DNA of 35,964 nt from Neisseria shayeganii 871 (GCF_000226875.1 NZ_JH164926.1:1708823-1744786), one strand, 5' to 3'; numbered from the stretch's first letter, positions 1 through 8,383 are shown. Translations and numbers: made by a program. Notes: generated from the sequence alone by a model not told the origin.

Positions 1-270
1 GCGATCGGGTACTCAGCAATAACCGCCGCGCCTGACTTATTCGGCTGTTCAGGTAGCCTGAGGCGTCTCCACACGCCCTGGATGCCTATCCCAATATCCA
101 ACATCTCCGTTGCCGCACTATGCGCCCAACATCCCGCGTGCTCTGCGTTGACGCTGTTGGTAAGATGTTCCATCTGGTCCGCACTTCCGCTTTGCAGCCA
201 CGTTTTTTCCTCGAAAACCGCTGCGCAAGGAGATTTAAACGGATTCTTTAATCAAGTATTAATTAAGCTG
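1..270. other. Non-coding left edge of the window
   Basis: No convincing gene is visible. One exact native DUS in reverse orientation (TTCAGGTAGCCT) lies at 48-59. A plus-strand reading frame from 82 runs into the 3' end of trmB on the other strand and resembles nothing I know. A short AT-rich stretch just below the trmB stop (about 245-275) could hold a weak terminator but has no strong hairpin. Confidence 0.5.
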
Positions 271-972
271 CTAAAGCTTCACAAACACCAAATCCCATAC
301 CCCGTGCCCCAAGCGTTTGCCGCGGGCTTCGAATTTGGTTTCCGGGCGGTAGTCGGGCGTCGGTGCATAATCAGCGGCGGTATTGGCCAGCTCGGGGAAA
401 CCGTTTAACACTTCCAGCATCTGTACCGCATATTCTTCCCAGTCGGTAGCCAGATGCACATAGCCGCCGCTTTTGAGCTTGGGCAATAATTTCGCCACGA
501 AAGGCGGCTGAATCAGGCGGCGTTTGTGGTGGCGTTTTTTATGCCAAGGGTCGGGAAAGAAAATGTGGATGCCGTCCAAGCTGCCGTCGGCCAGCATGTT
601 TTCCACCACTTCCACCGCATCGTGGCGCATCACGCGGATGTTGGCGAGGCCCTGCTCGGCCATCAGCTTGCACAAATTGCCCACGCCCGGCCCGTGCACA
701 TCGATGGCCAGAAAGTCTTTTTCGGGCAGGCGGCGCGCAATTTCGGCCGTGGCGGTGCCCATGCCGAAACCGATTTCGAGAATTTTCGGCGCCTCGCGGC
801 CAAAAGCGGCGGCCAAATCCAGCGGCGCGTTTTGATAATCCACGCCGAAACGCGGCCAGTTTTCATCAATCGCCCGCTGCTGGGCGGCAGTCATGTGCCC
901 TTGGCGCAAAACAAAAGATTTGATGCCGCGGCGCGCGCTGCCGTCGGCGGGAGTGGAGTGGTCGTCGCTCAT
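271..972 (-). CDS. trmB: tRNA (guanine-N7)-methyltransferase TrmB
   Basis: This enzyme methylates N7 of G46 in the variable loop of tRNAs using S-adenosylmethionine, in the cytoplasm. The 233-residue product has the SAM-binding motif EIGFGMG (residues 66-72) and the family's hallmark FPDPWHKKRHHKRR segment, followed by the C-terminal end of the Rossmann-like fold. The frame stays open upstream to a TTG at 1128, but I chose the ATG at 972 because the family begins about there and the extra 52 residues look like translated intergenic DNA. It diverges from recA, leaving 155 bases that contain a native DUS (1038-1049) and presumably both promoters. Identification is firm; the exact start is probable. 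Confidence 0.93.
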   Translation of the reverse strand: MSDDHSTPADGSARRGIKSFVLRQGHMTAAQQRAIDENWPRFGVDYQNAPLDLAAAFGREAPKILEIGFGMGTATAEIARRLPEKDFLAIDVHGPGVGNLCKLMAEQGLANIRVMRHDAVEVVENMLADGSLDGIHIFFPDPWHKKRHHKRRLIQPPFVAKLLPKLKSGGYVHLATDWEEYAVQMLEVLNGFPELANTAADYAPTPDYRPETKFEARGKRLGHGVWDLVFVKL

Positions 973-1037
973 CGCGCTCAAAGCCTTTCGCTGAAAAAGC
1001 GGCATATTGCCAGCATCCGATGCGTGCTTCAAGCCGC

Positions 1038-1049
1038 AGGCTACCTGAA
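1038..1049 (+). repeat. Native DUS (AG-eikDUS) in the trmB-recA intergenic region
   Basis: Exact AGGCTACCTGAA. It is a single copy without an inverted partner, between two divergent genes, so it is not a terminator here. Confidence 0.85.
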
Positions 1050-1127
1050 CGCGCCCGCCCACAGCACCGCGGCTTTGTGCGATAATCGGCGCTTTCAAGA
1101 TTAACCGTTTATCCGCAGGTATCCGCA

Positions 1128-2186
1128 ATGGCTGAAGACAAAAACCAAGACAAGAGCAAGGCGCTGGCCGCCGCGCTGGCCCAGATTGAAAAGCAGTTCG
1201 GCAAAGGCTCCATCATGAAGATGGACGGCAGCCACAAAGACGAAAATCTGGAAGTGATTTCCACCGGCTCGCTGGGCTTGGATTTGGCCTTGGGCGTGGG
1301 CGGCCTGCCGCGCGGCCGCATTGTCGAAATCTTCGGCCCCGAGTCTTCGGGCAAAACCACGCTGTGCTTGGAAACCATCGCCCAATGCCAAAAAAACGGC
1401 GGTGTGTGCGCCTTCATTGACGCCGAAAACGCCTTCGACCCGATTTACGCGCGCAAACTGGGCGTGAAAGTGGAAGAGCTGATGGTCTCCCAGCCCGACA
1501 CCGGCGAGCAGGCGCTGGAAATCTGCGACATGCTGGTGCGCTCCGGCGGCGTGGACATGGTGGTCATCGACTCGGTGGCCGCCTTGGTGCCGCGCGCCGA
1601 AATCGAAGGCGAAATGGGTGACAACCACGTCGGCCTGCACGCCCGCCTGATGAGCCAAGCCCTGCGCAAGCTCACCGGCCACATCAAGAAAACCAATACC
1701 TTAGTGGTGTTCATCAACCAAATCCGCATGAAAATCGGCGTGATGTTCGGCAGCCCGGAAACCACCACCGGCGGCAACGCCCTCAAGTTCTACGCCTCTG
1801 TGCGCCTCGACATCCGCCGCACCGGCCAAATCAAAAAAGGCGAGGACGTGCTGGGCAACGAAACCAAGGTGAAAGTGATCAAAAACAAAGTTGCCCCACC
1901 CTTCCGCCAAGCCGAATTCGACATTCTCTACGGCGAAGGCATCAGCTGGGAAGGCGAACTGATCGACTTGGGCGTGGTGCACGGTATCGTGGAGAAATCC
2001 GGCGCCTGGTACAGCTACAACGGGGCCAAAATCGGCCAAGGCAAAGACAATGTGCGCGTGTGGCTGAAGGAAAACCCCGAAGTAGCCGACGAAATCAACA
2101 CCAAAATCCGCGAAAAAGCCGGCATCGAAGTGGCCATCACCGAAGGCACGCTCGATGAAACCGACGGCGAACGGCCGGAAGAATAA
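1128..2186 (+). CDS. recA: Recombinase RecA
   Basis: RecA forms ATP-dependent filaments on single-stranded DNA and carries out strand exchange in recombination, repair and transformation. The 352-residue product has Walker A GPESSGKT (residues 70-77), the VVIDSVAAL Walker B region, the FINQIRMKIGVMFG loop and the GGNALKFYASVR segment. It ends in the acidic tail DETDGERPEE, typical of Neisseria RecA. One oddity is in the catalytic segment: the usual DAEHA reads DAENA, so the His after catalytic Glu100 is Asn101. The ATG at 1128 fits the family start. A GATAAT hexamer at 1081-1086 is a possible -10 box. The gene is followed by a DUS hairpin terminator. No SOS operator was recognised upstream. 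Confidence 0.98.
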   Translation: MAEDKNQDKSKALAAALAQIEKQFGKGSIMKMDGSHKDENLEVISTGSLGLDLALGVGGLPRGRIVEIFGPESSGKTTLCLETIAQCQKNGGVCAFIDAENAFDPIYARKLGVKVEELMVSQPDTGEQALEICDMLVRSGGVDMVVIDSVAALVPRAEIEGEMGDNHVGLHARLMSQALRKLTGHIKKTNTLVVFINQIRMKIGVMFGSPETTTGGNALKFYASVRLDIRRTGQIKKGEDVLGNETKVKVIKNKVAPPFRQAEFDILYGEGISWEGELIDLGVVHGIVEKSGAWYSYNGAKIGQGKDNVRVWLKENPEVADEINTKIREKAGIEVAITEGTLDETDGERPEE

Positions 2187-2197
2187 AGCCCTGCTGC

Positions 2198-2231
2198 ACA
2201 GGCTACCTGAAGTCCCTTTCAGGTAGCCTGT
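2198..2231 (+). terminator. DUS-pair hairpin terminator after recA
   Basis: An inverted pair of native DUS (2200-2211 and 2218-2229), extended by flanking complementary bases, forms a 14-bp stem with a six-base loop and is followed by TTTCCC. It lies 11 bases after the recA stop. Confidence 0.75.
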
Positions 2232-2281
2232 TTCCCATCCCACCCGTATTTCCCGATTCAGACACACACCGCTGCCCCAAT

Positions 2282-3757
2282 ATGATTACCCTGCAAGAAT
2301 ACCAAGCCCAAGCCGCCGCCGGTTACAACCGCATCCCGCTGGTACAGGAGCTGCTGGCCGATTTGGACACCCCGCTCTCGCTCTACCTCAAGCTCGCCAA
2401 CCAGCCCTACAGCTACCTGCTCGAATCCGTGGTCGGCGGCGAACGCTTCGGCCGTTATTCCTTCATCGGCCTGCCCTGCCACACCTACCTCAAAGCCAGC
2501 GGCCGCAAAGTAGAGCGCTACGAACAACACCGCCTGGTGGAAGTGCACGAAGGCAACCCGCTGCCCTTTATCGAAGCCTACCACCAAAGCTTCAACACGC
2601 CCGACATCCCCGGCCTGCCCCGCTTCACCGGCGGCCTGGTCGGCTACTTCGGCTACGAAACCATCTACCACTTCGAACACTTCGCCCACCGCCTGCAACA
2701 GCCGCACAAGCCCGACACCATCGGCACGCCCGACATCCTGCTCATGCTGTCGCAGGAATTGGTGGTGGTGGACAACCTCAGCGGCAAAATCTACCTCATT
2801 GTTTACGCCGACCCGGCCGAAGCGGAAGGCTACCTGAAAGCCCGCGCCCGCCTCGAAGAGCTGCGCACCCGATTGCGCCAGAGCTGTGCCCTGCCCCTTT
2901 CGCTCGGCAGCCCGGCCACCGAGCCGGAACACGAAACCGGCGAAGCGCGCTACAAAAGCTATGTGCAGAAAATCCGCCAATACATCCTCGACGGCGACTG
3001 CATGCAAGTGGTGCCCAGCCAGCGCATGAAACAGCCCTTCAGCGACAACCCGCTCTCGCTTTACCGCGCCCTGCGCACGCTCAACCCCTCGCCCTATCTG
3101 TTTTACTACCACTTCGACGACTTCTTTGTGGTCGGCTCCTCGCCCGAAATCCTGGTGCGCCGCGAAGGCAGCAGCGTGGTGGTGCGTCCGATCGCCGGCA
3201 CCCGCCTGCGCGGCAAAACTCCGCAGGAAGACGCCGTGCTGGCCGCCGAATTGTTGGCGGATGAAAAAGAAACCGCCGAACACGTGATGCTGATCGACCT
3301 GGGCCGCAACGACGTCGGCCGCATCAGCCAAACCGGCCAAGTGCGCGTAACCGACAAAATGGTGATCGAGCGCTATTCGCACGTGATGCACATCGTCTCC
3401 AACGTGGAAGGCACGCTGAAAGACGGCGTGAGCAATATGGACATCCTCGCCGCCACCTTCCCCGCCGGCACCCTCTCCGGCGCCCCCAAAGTACGCGCCC
3501 TGGAAATCATCGAAGAACTGGAGCCGGAGAAACGCTGCATCTACGGCGGCGCCGTGGGCGTGTGGAGTTTCAATAACGACATGGATTTGGCCATCGCCAT
3601 CCGCACCGCCGTCATCAAAGACGGCATGCTCTATGTGCAAAGCGGCGGCGGCATCGTGGCCGATTCCGACGAAGAGGCCGAATGGCAGGAAACCCAAAAC
3701 AAAGCCCGCGCCGTCTTGCGCGCCGCCCAAATGGTGCAGGAGGGCTTGGACAAATAA
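2282..3757 (+). CDS. trpE: Anthranilate synthase component I
   Basis: TrpE converts chorismate to anthranilate, the first committed step of tryptophan synthesis, using ammonia supplied by the TrpG glutaminase. The 491-residue product has the LLES tryptophan-feedback motif near residue 49 within the N-terminal domain. The chorismate-binding C-terminal half shows FYYHF, SSPEILVRR, PIAGTRLRG, DLGRNDVGR, SYSHVMHIVSNVEG-like, FPAGTLSGAPK and the terminal GGGIVADS segment. No trpG lies next to it, so the amidotransferase subunit must be encoded elsewhere. A native DUS is embedded in the coding region (2827-2838). No leader-peptide attenuator is visible in the short gap after recA. Confidence 0.95.
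   Translation: MITLQEYQAQAAAGYNRIPLVQELLADLDTPLSLYLKLANQPYSYLLESVVGGERFGRYSFIGLPCHTYLKASGRKVERYEQHRLVEVHEGNPLPFIEAYHQSFNTPDIPGLPRFTGGLVGYFGYETIYHFEHFAHRLQQPHKPDTIGTPDILLMLSQELVVVDNLSGKIYLIVYADPAEAEGYLKARARLEELRTRLRQSCALPLSLGSPATEPEHETGEARYKSYVQKIRQYILDGDCMQVVPSQRMKQPFSDNPLSLYRALRTLNPSPYLFYYHFDDFFVVGSSPEILVRREGSSVVVRPIAGTRLRGKTPQEDAVLAAELLADEKETAEHVMLIDLGRNDVGRISQTGQVRVTDKMVIERYSHVMHIVSNVEGTLKDGVSNMDILAATFPAGTLSGAPKVRALEIIEELEPEKRCIYGGAVGVWSFNNDMDLAIAIRTAVIKDGMLYVQSGGGIVADSDEEAEWQETQNKARAVLRAAQMVQEGLDK
2827..2838 (+). repeat. Intragenic native DUS in trpE
   Basis: Exact AGGCTACCTGAA read in frame as part of Glu-Gly-Tyr-Leu-Lys, in the less conserved region between the regulatory and catalytic parts of TrpE. 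Confidence 0.85.
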
Positions 3758-3842
3758 ACCTGATGGATACCACATCAGGCGTATCGTTGTTTGGCTTAGC
3801 GAAGCGGTACGGGACGAGCCGAAATGCATGGCTTTAAACAAT

Positions 3843-3886
3843 AAAAATCAGCCGGAGCATAGTGCAAGATGCTCCGGCTGATTTTT
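3843..3886. terminator. Bidirectional terminator between trpE and the HAD phosphatase
   Basis: A perfect 18-bp inverted repeat (3843-3860 with 3869-3886) surrounds an eight-base loop. The stem starts with AAAAATCAG and ends with CTGATTTTT, so both strands have a GC-rich stem and a T tract. It can end trpE transcripts on the plus strand and HAD-gene transcripts on the minus strand. Confidence 0.9.
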
Positions 3887-4038
3887 GACTTGCCTTGCGG
3901 TTTTGCCTCATCCCATCCTCAAACCCTCCTTCGCACCCCTCACATATGGATGCAGTTCAAGGCATGGCAGCGCAGCGAGCGTGAACATCAGGAATCCCTG
4001 CGGGACAGACATACCACAAGAATAGGCGACAGATCAGA

Positions 4039-4053
4039 TTTTGCAAAGGTCTC
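4039..4053 (-). mobile_element. Solitary IS-end-like sequence (IS1106/IS5-type inverted repeat)
   Basis: TTTTGCAAAGGTCTC is the reverse complement of GAGACCTTTGCAAAA, which I recall as the terminal repeat of abundant IS5-family elements in Neisseria. No partner end or transposase is visible nearby, so this would be a relic. A 15-base segment (4036-4050) recurs at 11246-11260. Confidence 0.4.
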
Positions 4054-4075
4054 AAGCTGCTTATTGTGAACAGCC

Positions 4076-4741
4076 TCACATAAAATTCAACACCGGCCAG
4101 CCGCGTTTGGCGGCGGTTTCGGCAATCACCGCATCGGGGTTGACCGCCACCGGATCGCTCACCAATTCCAAGAGCGGTAAATCGTTGCGCGAGTCGCTGT
4201 AAAAATAGCTTTTGCCGTAGTCGGCCAGCGTTTCGCCGCGTGCGGCCAACCATTCGTGCAGGCGGGTGATTTTGCCTTCTTTGAAGCTGGGGGTGCCGAC
4301 ATAGGCGCCGGTGTAATTGCCCTGTTCGTCGGTTGCCAGGCTGACGCCGATCACTTCGGTGATGCCGAACTCGCGGGCGATGGGGGTGATGATGAATTCG
4401 TTGGTGGCGGAAATCATCAGCAGCACGTCGCCGGCGTCTTGGTGGCTCTTCACCAGCATTCTCGCCATCGGGCTGATGTTGGGCAGGATGAATTCGGCCA
4501 TGAATTCGCGGTGCATGGCATCCAGCTCGCTGCGGCTGAAACGGCTGAGCGGTTCCAGCTGGAAAGCGAGAAATTCGTCGATGTCGAGGCGGCCTTGCAG
4601 ATAATCTTGGTAGAACTTTTCGTTTTTCATATCGACAAAAGCTTGGTCCACCAGGCCTTTTTTCATCAGGTAGCGCGGCCATTCGTTGTCGGAGTCGCAA
4701 TTGATGAGGGTGTGGTCGAGGTCGAAAATGGCGAGGTTCAT
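4076..4741 (-). CDS. HAD-superfamily (subfamily IB) phosphatase, SerB-like
   Basis: The 221-residue cytoplasmic protein has the HAD motifs in order: DLDHT at residues 7-11 (nucleophile Asp7, acid Asp9), the motif II Ser/Thr in MISATNEF, a motif III lysine in FKEGK and the metal-binding acidic motif YSDSRNDLP. This places it with phosphoserine phosphatase-like HAD-IB enzymes, but the substrate cannot be told from sequence. I chose the ATG at 4739-4741, directly before MNLAIFDLDHT; the frame stays open much further upstream only because it shadows hda. Its start overlaps the hda stop as ATGA, so the two are probably translationally coupled. The pair is, from memory, a common neighbourhood in beta-proteobacteria. 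Confidence 0.88.
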   Translation of the reverse strand: MNLAIFDLDHTLINCDSDNEWPRYLMKKGLVDQAFVDMKNEKFYQDYLQGRLDIDEFLAFQLEPLSRFSRSELDAMHREFMAEFILPNISPMARMLVKSHQDAGDVLLMISATNEFIITPIAREFGITEVIGVSLATDEQGNYTGAYVGTPSFKEGKITRLHEWLAARGETLADYGKSYFYSDSRNDLPLLELVSDPVAVNPDAVIAETAAKRGWPVLNFM

Positions 4742-5406
4742 GGGGTATCCTGTTGTTGCAGCAATTGTTTGAGCAGGGCTAAGGTGATGGTGCGCTGGCG
4801 GGTGACGGCGTAGCGGTCGAGCGCGTCCAAAAGGCGCAGCAGGCTGTCGATGTCGCGCCGCCAGTGGTTGATCAGGTAGCGGAAAATATCGGGCGAGATG
4901 TGCAGCTGGCGGGCTTGTGCGGCTTGGATTAAGGCGTGGATTTTTTCTTCGTCGCTCAGCGGCCGGATTTCGTACACCAGACAATAGCCCATGCGGGTGC
5001 GCAAATCTTCGCGCACCGCCAAAGCGGCCGGGGCGCACGAAGCGCTGAGCAGCAACGCGCCTTGGCCGCTTTGGCGGATGCGGTTGAACGCGTTGAACAA
5101 AGCGGCCTGCCCGGCTTCATCCAAGCACTCCACCTGATCCACCGCCAAACGCTCCGCCTGTGCCTTGTCTTCGGTGAGCGCCTGTCCGGCCACATCCACA
5201 TAACAGGCCGTCTTACCCTGTTCTCCGGCCTGTGCCGTCCAAGCCCGTAGCAGATGGCTTTTGCCGGAACCGGCTTCGCCCCACAGATACACAAACGGCG
5301 CCTGCCCGGCTTGCAAAACGTGCAGCAGCTCGGCATTGGCTTGGCCGAGAAAGGCATCGAAAGCCGGCTCAGAGGGCGGTGGAAAATCAAGCAGCAGTTG
5401 GTTCAC
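4738..5406 (-). CDS. hda: DnaA-related regulatory inactivator Hda
   Basis: Hda is an AAA+ protein related to DnaA that, bound to the DNA-loaded sliding clamp, stimulates ATP hydrolysis by DnaA and so limits re-initiation of replication. The 222-residue product has an N-terminal clamp-binding-type motif QLLLDF (residues 3-8), Walker A GEAGSGKS (43-50), a Walker B-like AVDQVECLDE segment and an arginine-rich sensor/lid region (LRTRMGY, later NHWRRDIDSLLRLLDALD). The start codon is GTG (5404-5406). Its last codons overlap the downstream phosphatase start by four bases. It lacks the DnaA C-terminal DNA-binding domain, as expected for Hda. Confidence 0.9.
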   Translation of the reverse strand: MNQLLLDFPPPSEPAFDAFLGQANAELLHVLQAGQAPFVYLWGEAGSGKSHLLRAWTAQAGEQGKTACYVDVAGQALTEDKAQAERLAVDQVECLDEAGQAALFNAFNRIRQSGQGALLLSASCAPAALAVREDLRTRMGYCLVYEIRPLSDEEKIHALIQAAQARQLHISPDIFRYLINHWRRDIDSLLRLLDALDRYAVTRQRTITLALLKQLLQQQDTP

Positions 5407-5448
5407 GAAAAGCGGATCAAATGAAAATAATGAATGAGGAGCAGCAAA

Positions 5449-5486
5449 AGGCTACCTGAAAGCAAAAGAGGCTTTTCAGGTGGCCC
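5449..5486. repeat. Native DUS with a degenerate inverted partner, between gltX and hda
   Basis: Exact AGGCTACCTGAA at 5449-5460 faces TTCAGGTGGCCC at 5475-5486, which differs from the inverted DUS at two positions. The pair lies just downstream of gltX (minus strand) and may be a decayed DUS terminator for it. Confidence 0.7.
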
Positions 5487-5493
5487 GACTGCG

Positions 5494-6891
5494 TTAATGG
5501 CTGCGGATGCGGTGCAACACTTCTTCGCGTCCGATCAGGGCCAACACTTCATCCACCGACGGCGTTTTGGCGGTGCCGCACACGGCCAAACGCAAGGGCA
5601 TACCGAGTTTGCCCATTTTGATGCCTTCGTCGTCGCAGAAGGGTTTGAACAGGGCGTGGATGCTTTCGGCATTCCATTCGGGCAGGGCTTCGAGCCGCTC
5701 GGCAAAGCGCCGCATGCGGCCGGCGGCTTCGTCATCCCAGTGCTTCTGCACATCGGCTTCGGCAGGCGTGGCTTTGCGGTAGAAATACAGGCATTCGTCG
5801 GCCAGCGTGTTGAGGTCTTGGGCGCGGTCTTTGACCAAAGCGAGCACGTCTTCCAGCGGCGGGCGGGCGGTGTCGTGGACATTGCGCACCGCCAAACGGG
5901 GCTGCACCAGCTCGGCCAGTTTGCGGTTGTCGGCGGCTTTGATGTGCTCGCCGTTGATCCAATACAGTTTTTTCTCGTCCATGCGGCTGGCGGAGGCGGA
6001 CACGTTTTTCAGGTCGAACCATTCCACAAACTGTTGCATGGTGAAGAATTCGTCATCGCCGTGCGCCCAACCCAAACGGGCCAGATAATTGAGCAGCGCT
6101 TCGGGCAGAATGCCCATTTGGTCGAACTCGGTAATCGCTACCGTGTCGCCGCTGCGCTTGGAGATTTTGCGGCCCTGCTCGTTCAAAATCATCGGCAGGT
6201 GGGCATATTGCGGCAATTCGGCGCCGATGGCCTTCAAGATATTGATTTGTTTGGGTGTGTTGTTCACATGGTCGTCGCCGCGGATCACATGGGTAATGTC
6301 CATGTCCCAATCGTCCACCACCACGCAGAAATTATAGGTGGGGGTGCCGTCGGCACGGGCGATGATGAGATCGTCCAAGGTATTGTTGGGGATGCTGATT
6401 TCGCCTTTTACCAAGTCGTGCCAGGCGGTCACCCCTTCGGTGGGCGTTTTAAAGCGCACCACCGGCTCGCGGCCGGCCGGAATCTCGGGCAGGGTTTTGC
6501 CCGGCTCGGGCCGCCAGCGGCGGTCGTAAGTGGCCGTGCCTTCGCGCTGCGCCTGTTCGCGCATGGCTTCGAGTTCCTCTTTGCTGCAGTAGCAATAATA
6601 GGCGTGGCCTTGTTCGAGCAGGCGGGCAATCACCTGTTTGTAGCGCTCGAAGCGGCGGGTTTGATACACCACGTCGCCGGCGTTGTCGTAGTCCAAACCC
6701 ACCCATTGCATGCCGTCCATGATGATGTTGACCGATTCGGCGGTGGAGCGTTCCAAATCGGTGTCTTCAATGCGCAGCAGGAACTCGCCTTTGTGGTGGC
6801 GGGCGAAGGCCCAGGAGTAGAGGGCGGTGCGCACGCCGCCGATGTGCAGGTAGCCGGTGGGGCTGGGGGCAAAACGGGTTTTGATGGTCAT
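5494..6891 (-). CDS. gltX: Glutamyl-tRNA synthetase
   Basis: This class I aminoacyl-tRNA synthetase charges tRNA-Glu with glutamate. The 465-residue product has the HIGH-type motif as SPTGYLHIGG (residues 10-19), the KMSKS-type motif KISKRSGD (242-249) and the C-terminal anticodon-binding helical domain. In the zinc-domain region a CYC pair is present (100 and 102), but the second pair of ligands found in E. coli is replaced by TYDRRWR, so a complete zinc site is unlikely; Neisseria homologues look the same to me. Start ATG at 6889-6891. A TACAAT hexamer on this strand at 6933-6938 is a plausible -10 box. Confidence 0.97.
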   Translation of the reverse strand: MTIKTRFAPSPTGYLHIGGVRTALYSWAFARHHKGEFLLRIEDTDLERSTAESVNIIMDGMQWVGLDYDNAGDVVYQTRRFERYKQVIARLLEQGHAYYCYCSKEELEAMREQAQREGTATYDRRWRPEPGKTLPEIPAGREPVVRFKTPTEGVTAWHDLVKGEISIPNNTLDDLIIARADGTPTYNFCVVVDDWDMDITHVIRGDDHVNNTPKQINILKAIGAELPQYAHLPMILNEQGRKISKRSGDTVAITEFDQMGILPEALLNYLARLGWAHGDDEFFTMQQFVEWFDLKNVSASASRMDEKKLYWINGEHIKAADNRKLAELVQPRLAVRNVHDTARPPLEDVLALVKDRAQDLNTLADECLYFYRKATPAEADVQKHWDDEAAGRMRRFAERLEALPEWNAESIHALFKPFCDDEGIKMGKLGMPLRLAVCGTAKTPSVDEVLALIGREEVLHRIRSH

Positions 6892-7016
6892 GGTGTTCTC
6901 AAAATCATGCTTGGATGGCCGTAAAGGCCGTTATTGTAACGGATTCGGCTGCCAACGGTGAATGCAAACCGCTGGTGTTCTGCGGCCTCTTACCAGTTAT
7001 CGCAGATAACGCAAAT

Positions 7017-7048
7017 CAGGCTACCTGAAAGCCGTTTCAGGTAGCCTG
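7017..7048 (-). terminator. DUS-pair hairpin after the CpxP-like gene
   Basis: Native DUS at 7018-7029 and its inverse at 7036-7047 form a 14-bp perfect stem around a GCCG loop, 25 bases beyond the stop of the upstream minus-strand gene. The T-rich side is on the plus strand, so termination of minus-strand transcripts may be modest. Confidence 0.65.
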
Positions 7049-7072
7049 TTGATTTTTCATGCGGCCGCTTGC

Positions 7073-7471
7073 TTAACTTTGCACGCAACGCAGCAACCAT
7101 TCCTGCCGCTGTTGCGGCGTGAGCACTTGGAACATGGCGTGTTGCGCCCGCAGGCTTTCGATTTCGCGCTGCATCTGCAAAGCGTATTTGCCGTTCACAT
7201 AATGGCGGGCTAAGTTTTCATCGAAGGTGGGGGCGGTCAGCACTGCCCGCGGGCCGCCTGCTGCGTACTGGCGCGCACTGCGCATCTGCATCAGCAAGGC
7301 TTCGGAGCGGTGGCGGTAGTCGGCACGCAAACGGCGCAGTTGATCCTGCTGTTCGGCGCTTAAAGACAATTGGCGGATGTCGCAGCCTTGCCCGTTTGCA
7401 TAAGCAAGCGCGCTGCCGGACAATAAGGCAGCGCAAAGCAGTATTCGGGCGTAAAAGGCGGTGGAACGCAT
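7073..7471 (-). CDS. Small periplasmic protein, Spy/CpxP-like
   Basis: The product (about 132 residues from the ATG at 7471) starts with a basic N-terminus and a hydrophobic stretch ending in ALAYA, a typical Sec signal peptide. The mature part is helical, charged and Arg/Gln-rich, with LSLSAEQQDQLRRLRADYR near the start and LTPQQRQEWL near the end. Repeats of the LTxxQ type are characteristic of Spy/CpxP periplasmic chaperones and envelope stress sensors. Similarity is by motif only, so function is tentative. Two cysteines (after NGQG and near the end) could form a disulfide. Another ATG at 7477 and a TTG at 7501 are possible starts. It diverges from rpe. Confidence 0.65.
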   Translation of the reverse strand: MRSTAFYARILLCAALLSGSALAYANGQGCDIRQLSLSAEQQDQLRRLRADYRHRSEALLMQMRSARQYAAGGPRAVLTAPTFDENLARHYVNGKYALQMQREIESLRAQHAMFQVLTPQQRQEWLLRCVQS

Positions 7472-7664
7472 GGGCATGGAGCGGTCTATAATGCCCGGCA
7501 AGCAGGCGGTGAAAATTGGCCGCCAGTATACAAAGCAGCGCGTGAAACAGGGTATACTTATAGTAAGCTTATGTAAATTCAGCCTGCCCGCCGCATTTTG
7601 AATTTATTTGTATTTATTAAAAAATACCCTGCTGTTTTGCTTAAATTTTTGTAAAAGGTTGATT

Positions 7665-8348
7665 ATGACTGACTACCGCATCGCCCCCAGTATTTTATCG
7701 GCAGATTTCGCCCGCTTAGGAGAAGAAGTCCGCCAAGTGGCCGCTGCCGGCGCCGACTGGATTCATTTCGATGTAATGGACAACCATTACGTCCCCAATC
7801 TCACTTTCGGGCCGATGGTGTGCGCCGCCTTGCGCCCGCACATCCAGCTGCCGATTGATGTGCACCTGATGGTAGAGCCGGTGGACGACATGATCAAAGC
7901 CTTCGCCCAAGCCGGCGCCGACATCATTACCTTCCATCCCGAGGCCAGCCGCCACATCGACCGCAGCCTCGGCTTAATTAAAGAACTCGGCTGCCAAGCC
8001 GGCTTGGTGCTGAATCCGGCCACCCCGGTGTATGTGTTGGAAAATGTGCTGGACAAGGTGGACATGGTGCTGCTGATGTCGGTGAATCCCGGTTTCGGCG
8101 GCCAGAAATTTATTCCGCAAACCCTCACCAAAATCCGCCAAGTCCGCTCGCTCACCGACCTCTACGAAAACGAAACCGGCCGCCGCATCTGCATCGAAGT
8201 GGACGGCGGCATCAAAGCCGACAACATCGCCGAAGTGGCTGCGGCCGGCGCCGATACATTTGTAGCCGGCTCCGCCATTTTCGGCAAGCCCGATTATGCG
8301 GTCGAAATCCAAGCCATGCGCCAGGCGCTGGCCCGAGCCGGTCAATAG
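7665..8348 (+). CDS. rpe: Ribulose-phosphate 3-epimerase
   Basis: Rpe interconverts ribulose 5-phosphate and xylulose 5-phosphate in the pentose phosphate pathway. The 227-residue TIM-barrel protein shows IAPSILSADFARL at the N-terminus, metal ligands in HFDVMDNHYVPN (His34, Asp36), HLMVEP, the MSVNPGFGGQKF phosphate-binding loop and EVDGGI with the catalytic Asp. I chose the ATG at 7665, preceded by AAAAGG at good distance, over an upstream in-frame ATG at 7608 whose 19 extra residues are not family-like. TATACT at 7553-7558 is a possible -10 box; no clear -35 was seen. The gene is followed by a DUS hairpin shared with the convergent hns-like gene. Confidence 0.96.
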   Translation: MTDYRIAPSILSADFARLGEEVRQVAAAGADWIHFDVMDNHYVPNLTFGPMVCAALRPHIQLPIDVHLMVEPVDDMIKAFAQAGADIITFHPEASRHIDRSLGLIKELGCQAGLVLNPATPVYVLENVLDKVDMVLLMSVNPGFGGQKFIPQTLTKIRQVRSLTDLYENETGRRICIEVDGGIKADNIAEVAAAGADTFVAGSAIFGKPDYAVEIQAMRQALARAGQ

Positions 8349-8383
8349 ATTGGGGCGTTTGCCTTTACTGAGCCAAATAAAAC

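Larger units (their letters stand above)
3758..4075. other. 318-base intergenic region with terminator and IS-end relic
   Basis: This gap between the converging trpE and HAD-phosphatase genes holds a small hairpin (CCTGATG/CATCAGG, about 3760-3780) and a perfect 18-bp inverted repeat terminator (3843-3886). It also has a 15-base match to a neisserial insertion-sequence end (4039-4053). No open frame in it resembles a protein. Confidence 0.6.

Noticed and set aside
82..408. Possible 108-residue gene at the left edge
   Set aside because: Its second half overlaps trmB antisense, and the first half has no recognisable motif or convincing start.
2258..3841. Long minus-strand open frame (527 codons) opposite trpE
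   Set aside because: Antisense shadow of trpE with no recognisable protein features.
5434..6924. Long plus-strand open frame opposite gltX
   Set aside because: Antisense shadow of gltX; the gltX frame has all class I synthetase motifs.
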